Source of the DNA: Undaria pinnatifida
Lineage: Eukaryota > Sar > Phaeophyceae > Laminariales > Alariaceae
Reading direction: 5' to 3'
Assembly: GCA_012845835.1 (NCBI GenBank)
Contig: JABAKD010000013.1
Span: 15,591,232-15,655,231 of the forward strand
DNA length: 64,000 nt
The DNA is not shown here. More model-generated notes on the stretch are below. The model did not search any database. It was given only the letters and a program-made list of their open reading frames with translations, and was not told the origin of the DNA. How positions within the stretch are numbered: position 1 is the stretch's first letter.

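Noticed and set aside
62503-62947. Proline-rich + frames and Arg/Gly-rich - frames
   Set aside because: Produced by the C-rich polypyrimidine tract and the antisense of dynein exon 36.

Overview
Eukaryotic nuclear DNA. Two split genes are recognisable: a large one on the + strand and a small two-exon one on the - strand. The rest is intron and intergenic sequence full of tandem and dispersed repeats. Introns are spliceosomal (GT-AG, with some GC-AG) and the standard genetic code is used. The presence of a cytoplasmic dynein-1 heavy chain excludes land plants and red algae. The 1 kb-scale introns, GC-rich exons and a heterokont-looking hypothetical protein (hydrophobic V-x-F strand, then an aromatic/acidic helix) make a stramenopile such as a brown alga my best guess. 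That is inference, not proof.

Layout. 0-5 kb: intergenic, with a complete miniature LTR retroelement (TRIM, 221-590) and a ~125-bp tandem array (3.3-3.95 kb). 5.1-11.3 kb: - strand hypothetical gene, exons 11275-10907 and 5887-5093 around a 5-kb intron. 11.3-16.9 kb: divergent intergenic region ending in a tandem array that includes decayed copies of the dynein start region. 16.9-64.0 kb: the first 38 exons (about 5.7 kb coding, about 1,902 codons) of the cytoplasmic dynein-1 heavy chain. They cover the whole N-terminal tail and the linker, and the window ends just before the AAA1 P-loop. About 88% of this gene span is intron. One 8.2-kb intron (38556-46756) is a nest of repeats, including a tRNA-derived SINE with target-site duplication and an empty-site paralogue.

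All 38 dynein exons were joined by hand. Reading phase is kept across all 37 junctions and the product aligns collinearly with the known dynein-1 tail and linker. 28 of 37 introns are phase 0, and four (introns 3, 17, 19, 30) need GC donors.

The most striking signal is not a gene. At least 12 of the 37 introns, and the region upstream of exon 1, carry decayed tandem copies of the adjacent exon-intron junction: the exon edge plus the splice site plus flanking intron. Examples are introns 1, 4 (both ends), 5, 9, 10, 11, 13, 14, 21, 22, 33 and 35, with a weaker case in intron 28. Two of them (introns 22 and 35) are recognisable pseudo-exons that retain protein similarity but have stops. This suggests that introns here grew, and perhaps arose, by repeated tandem duplication anchored on splice junctions.
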